Notes under the pieces: model-generated | Seen by the model: only the letters and a program-made list of their open reading frames with translations | What the model was told of the DNA's origin: nothing | Database searches by the model: none | From: Dehalococcoidia bacterium | Lineage (GTDB): Bacteria; Chloroflexota; Dehalococcoidia; Plut-88900 | Assembly: GCA_012270635.1 (NCBI GenBank) | Contig: JAAXHX010000063.1 | Location: 1-14,680 of the forward strand | Direction of reading: 5' to 3' | Length of the DNA: 14,680 bases | Made by a program: the position numbers and the translations under genes | Part shown: positions 13,643 to 14,680 of the stretch, one piece after another | Layout: every line of letters starts with the position of its first letter | Numbering within the stretch: position 1 is the stretch's first letter

Positions 13643-14614
13643 CTAGGCGCAGAGAGGGTCGCCGGGCTTCCAGCGGTTGTAGACGGGGGTCGGGCCCTTG
13701 GCCAGGGCTTCGCCGGCGCGCTCCCAGAGGGTTGCCCATTCCTCCGGGTCGGAGAGGACCGAGTCGGGGTTGGCCCTGCTGCGGGCGACGAAGCCGGGGA
13801 ACCAGGGCCGGCCCGTGGCCTGGCCGATGGGATTGTACCGAAGGTCGAAGCTCCAGCGGATGTCGTTGCTCCGGTTGGGCAGCGAGCAGTGCATGGTCAG
13901 CTTGTGCATGAACAGCACGTCCCCGGGCTTCAGGGGCACGGGCGTCGCCTCTCCGCCGAGACGCTCCTCCAGGATATGAACGTGTTTCAACTCGGGTTTG
14001 GCCGGGCAGTGGGGCGCCAGCCCCGACCTGTGGCTTCCCGGCACCACCGACATGCAGCCGTTCTCCTCCGTGGCTTCTATCACGGGGAGCCAGACGGTGA
14101 GGATGTCCGAATCGTCGGCTTCCGGGATGATGACGCCCTGGTCCTGGTGCCATGCCGTATACCCGACCGAAGAATCGCTGAGCATCTCCTCGGGCAGGGC
14201 GCTCTCCGGCGGCTTTATTCGGACGTGCTGGACGGGGTTGCAATATATCTCGGGGCCGATGAACTGCTCGACGGCATCCAGCAGCCGGGGGCTTCTCAGC
14301 ACGTTGAACACCGCGGGCCCGGTGTGGACCGGCATCTTTTTCTCGACGTCGGTCTGGGTGAATGAGATGTCGACGTGGGGGTAGTAGTTGCCTCGGGTGG
14401 CGATGGCTATCTGCACCACCCGCTCATTGAAGGGCAGCCCCTCGAATGCGTCGGATATCGTGCCCCTTTCGAGCCACGTGCGGGAGAGGCGGTCCAGCAG
14501 GTCTTCGTATTCCGTGAATACGGGGGCCAAGTCCTCCTCGGGGTCCAGTACGTCCCGGGCCACGAGGTAGCCCTGTTCCTGGAACTTTTCCATGTCGAAG
14601 AGCTGCTTACTCAT
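13643..14614 (-). CDS. Phytanoyl-CoA dioxygenase (PhyH) family oxygenase
   Basis: A 323-residue Fe(II)/2-oxoglutarate-dependent oxygenase. The metal triad is H156 and D158 in AWHQDQG plus H242 in LTMHCSLPNRS; R253, eleven residues after the last His, fits the 2-oxoglutarate-binding Arg. The segments WLPVIEATEENGCMSVVPGSH and LKPGDVLFMHKL are typical of the double-stranded beta-helix core. Family members hydroxylate acyl-CoAs, amino acids, phosphonates or small metabolites; this one is not assignable to a substrate. ATG 14614 follows a weak AAAGGGGG site. It is the first complete gene of the minus-strand block and may belong to the same pathway as the thiolase. The 66 bases upstream to the window edge show no clear promoter. 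Confidence 0.9.
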   Translation of the reverse strand: MSKQLFDMEKFQEQGYLVARDVLDPEEDLAPVFTEYEDLLDRLSRTWLERGTISDAFEGLPFNERVVQIAIATRGNYYPHVDISFTQTDVEKKMPVHTGPAVFNVLRSPRLLDAVEQFIGPEIYCNPVQHVRIKPPESALPEEMLSDSSVGYTAWHQDQGVIIPEADDSDILTVWLPVIEATEENGCMSVVPGSHRSGLAPHCPAKPELKHVHILEERLGGEATPVPLKPGDVLFMHKLTMHCSLPNRSNDIRWSFDLRYNPIGQATGRPWFPGFVARSRANPDSVLSDPEEWATLWERAGEALAKGPTPVYNRWKPGDPLCA

Positions 14615-14680
14615 CCGAATGCCCCCTTTCGGACCAACGCAAGCGGACCGTAGGAATAGGGTAAGTCCGAGACGCGGAGG

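Overview
The window looks like a piece of a GC-rich bacterial chromosome, most plausibly a free-living member of the Chloroflexota (Dehalococcoidia/SAR202-like). This rests on family content: two luciferase-like flavin oxidoreductases, a proline racemase, a thiolase and a PhyH-type dioxygenase beside a sliding clamp of ordinary bacterial design. The lineage call is an inference; no rRNA or other strong phylogenetic marker is present. No tRNA, rRNA, CRISPR array, transposase or phage gene was seen. Coding density is high, and the longest gene-free stretch is about 230 bases (2819-3049).

Layout. Plus strand 110-1340 holds a small cupin whose metal ligands resemble those of cupin hydroxynitrile lyases, a tandem zinc-ribbon protein and an antibiotic-biosynthesis-monooxygenase (ABM) protein behind a GC-rich structured leader. 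Minus strand 1371-2378 is a proline racemase/hydroxyproline epimerase with both catalytic cysteines. It diverges from a KdgF-like cupin (2480-2818) across a promoter region carrying two inverted repeats. Plus strand 3050-3900 is a two-gene unit: a four-helix membrane protein related to the N-terminal domain of PuuD-type urate oxidase, and a 101-residue tail-anchored-like protein built of repeated amphipathic segments. A strong intrinsic terminator ends this unit. dnaN follows (4056-5198) with its own promoter, then an intergenic palindrome, then a duplicated-domain protein resembling L-2-amino-thiazoline-4-carboxylate (ATC) hydrolases (5373-6440).

From 14614 down to 6529 everything is on the minus strand: a PhyH-type Fe(II)/2-oxoglutarate dioxygenase, a thiolase, cobalt-type nitrile hydratase beta, alpha and activator, a luciferase-like monooxygenase, a CocE/NonD serine hydrolase and a second luciferase-like oxidoreductase. 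The thiolase, beta, alpha and activator genes are only 2-3 bases apart, so they should be co-transcribed and translationally coupled. The last three genes follow after 73 bases that contain a perfect TATAAT, so they may be read through or started separately.

Working model (inference): the minus-strand block is a catabolic module for a nitrile- or amide-containing organic compound. Flavin and Fe(II) oxygenases would activate the substrate, nitrile hydratase would convert a nitrile to an amide, the CocE-type hydrolase would cleave an ester or amide, and the thiolase would finish a beta-oxidation-like sequence. No classical amidase, nitrilase or acyl-CoA ligase is visible here, so the pathway is incomplete or uses an unusual hydrolase. 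The HNL-like cupin at the left edge is a second possible, unproven link to nitrile chemistry.
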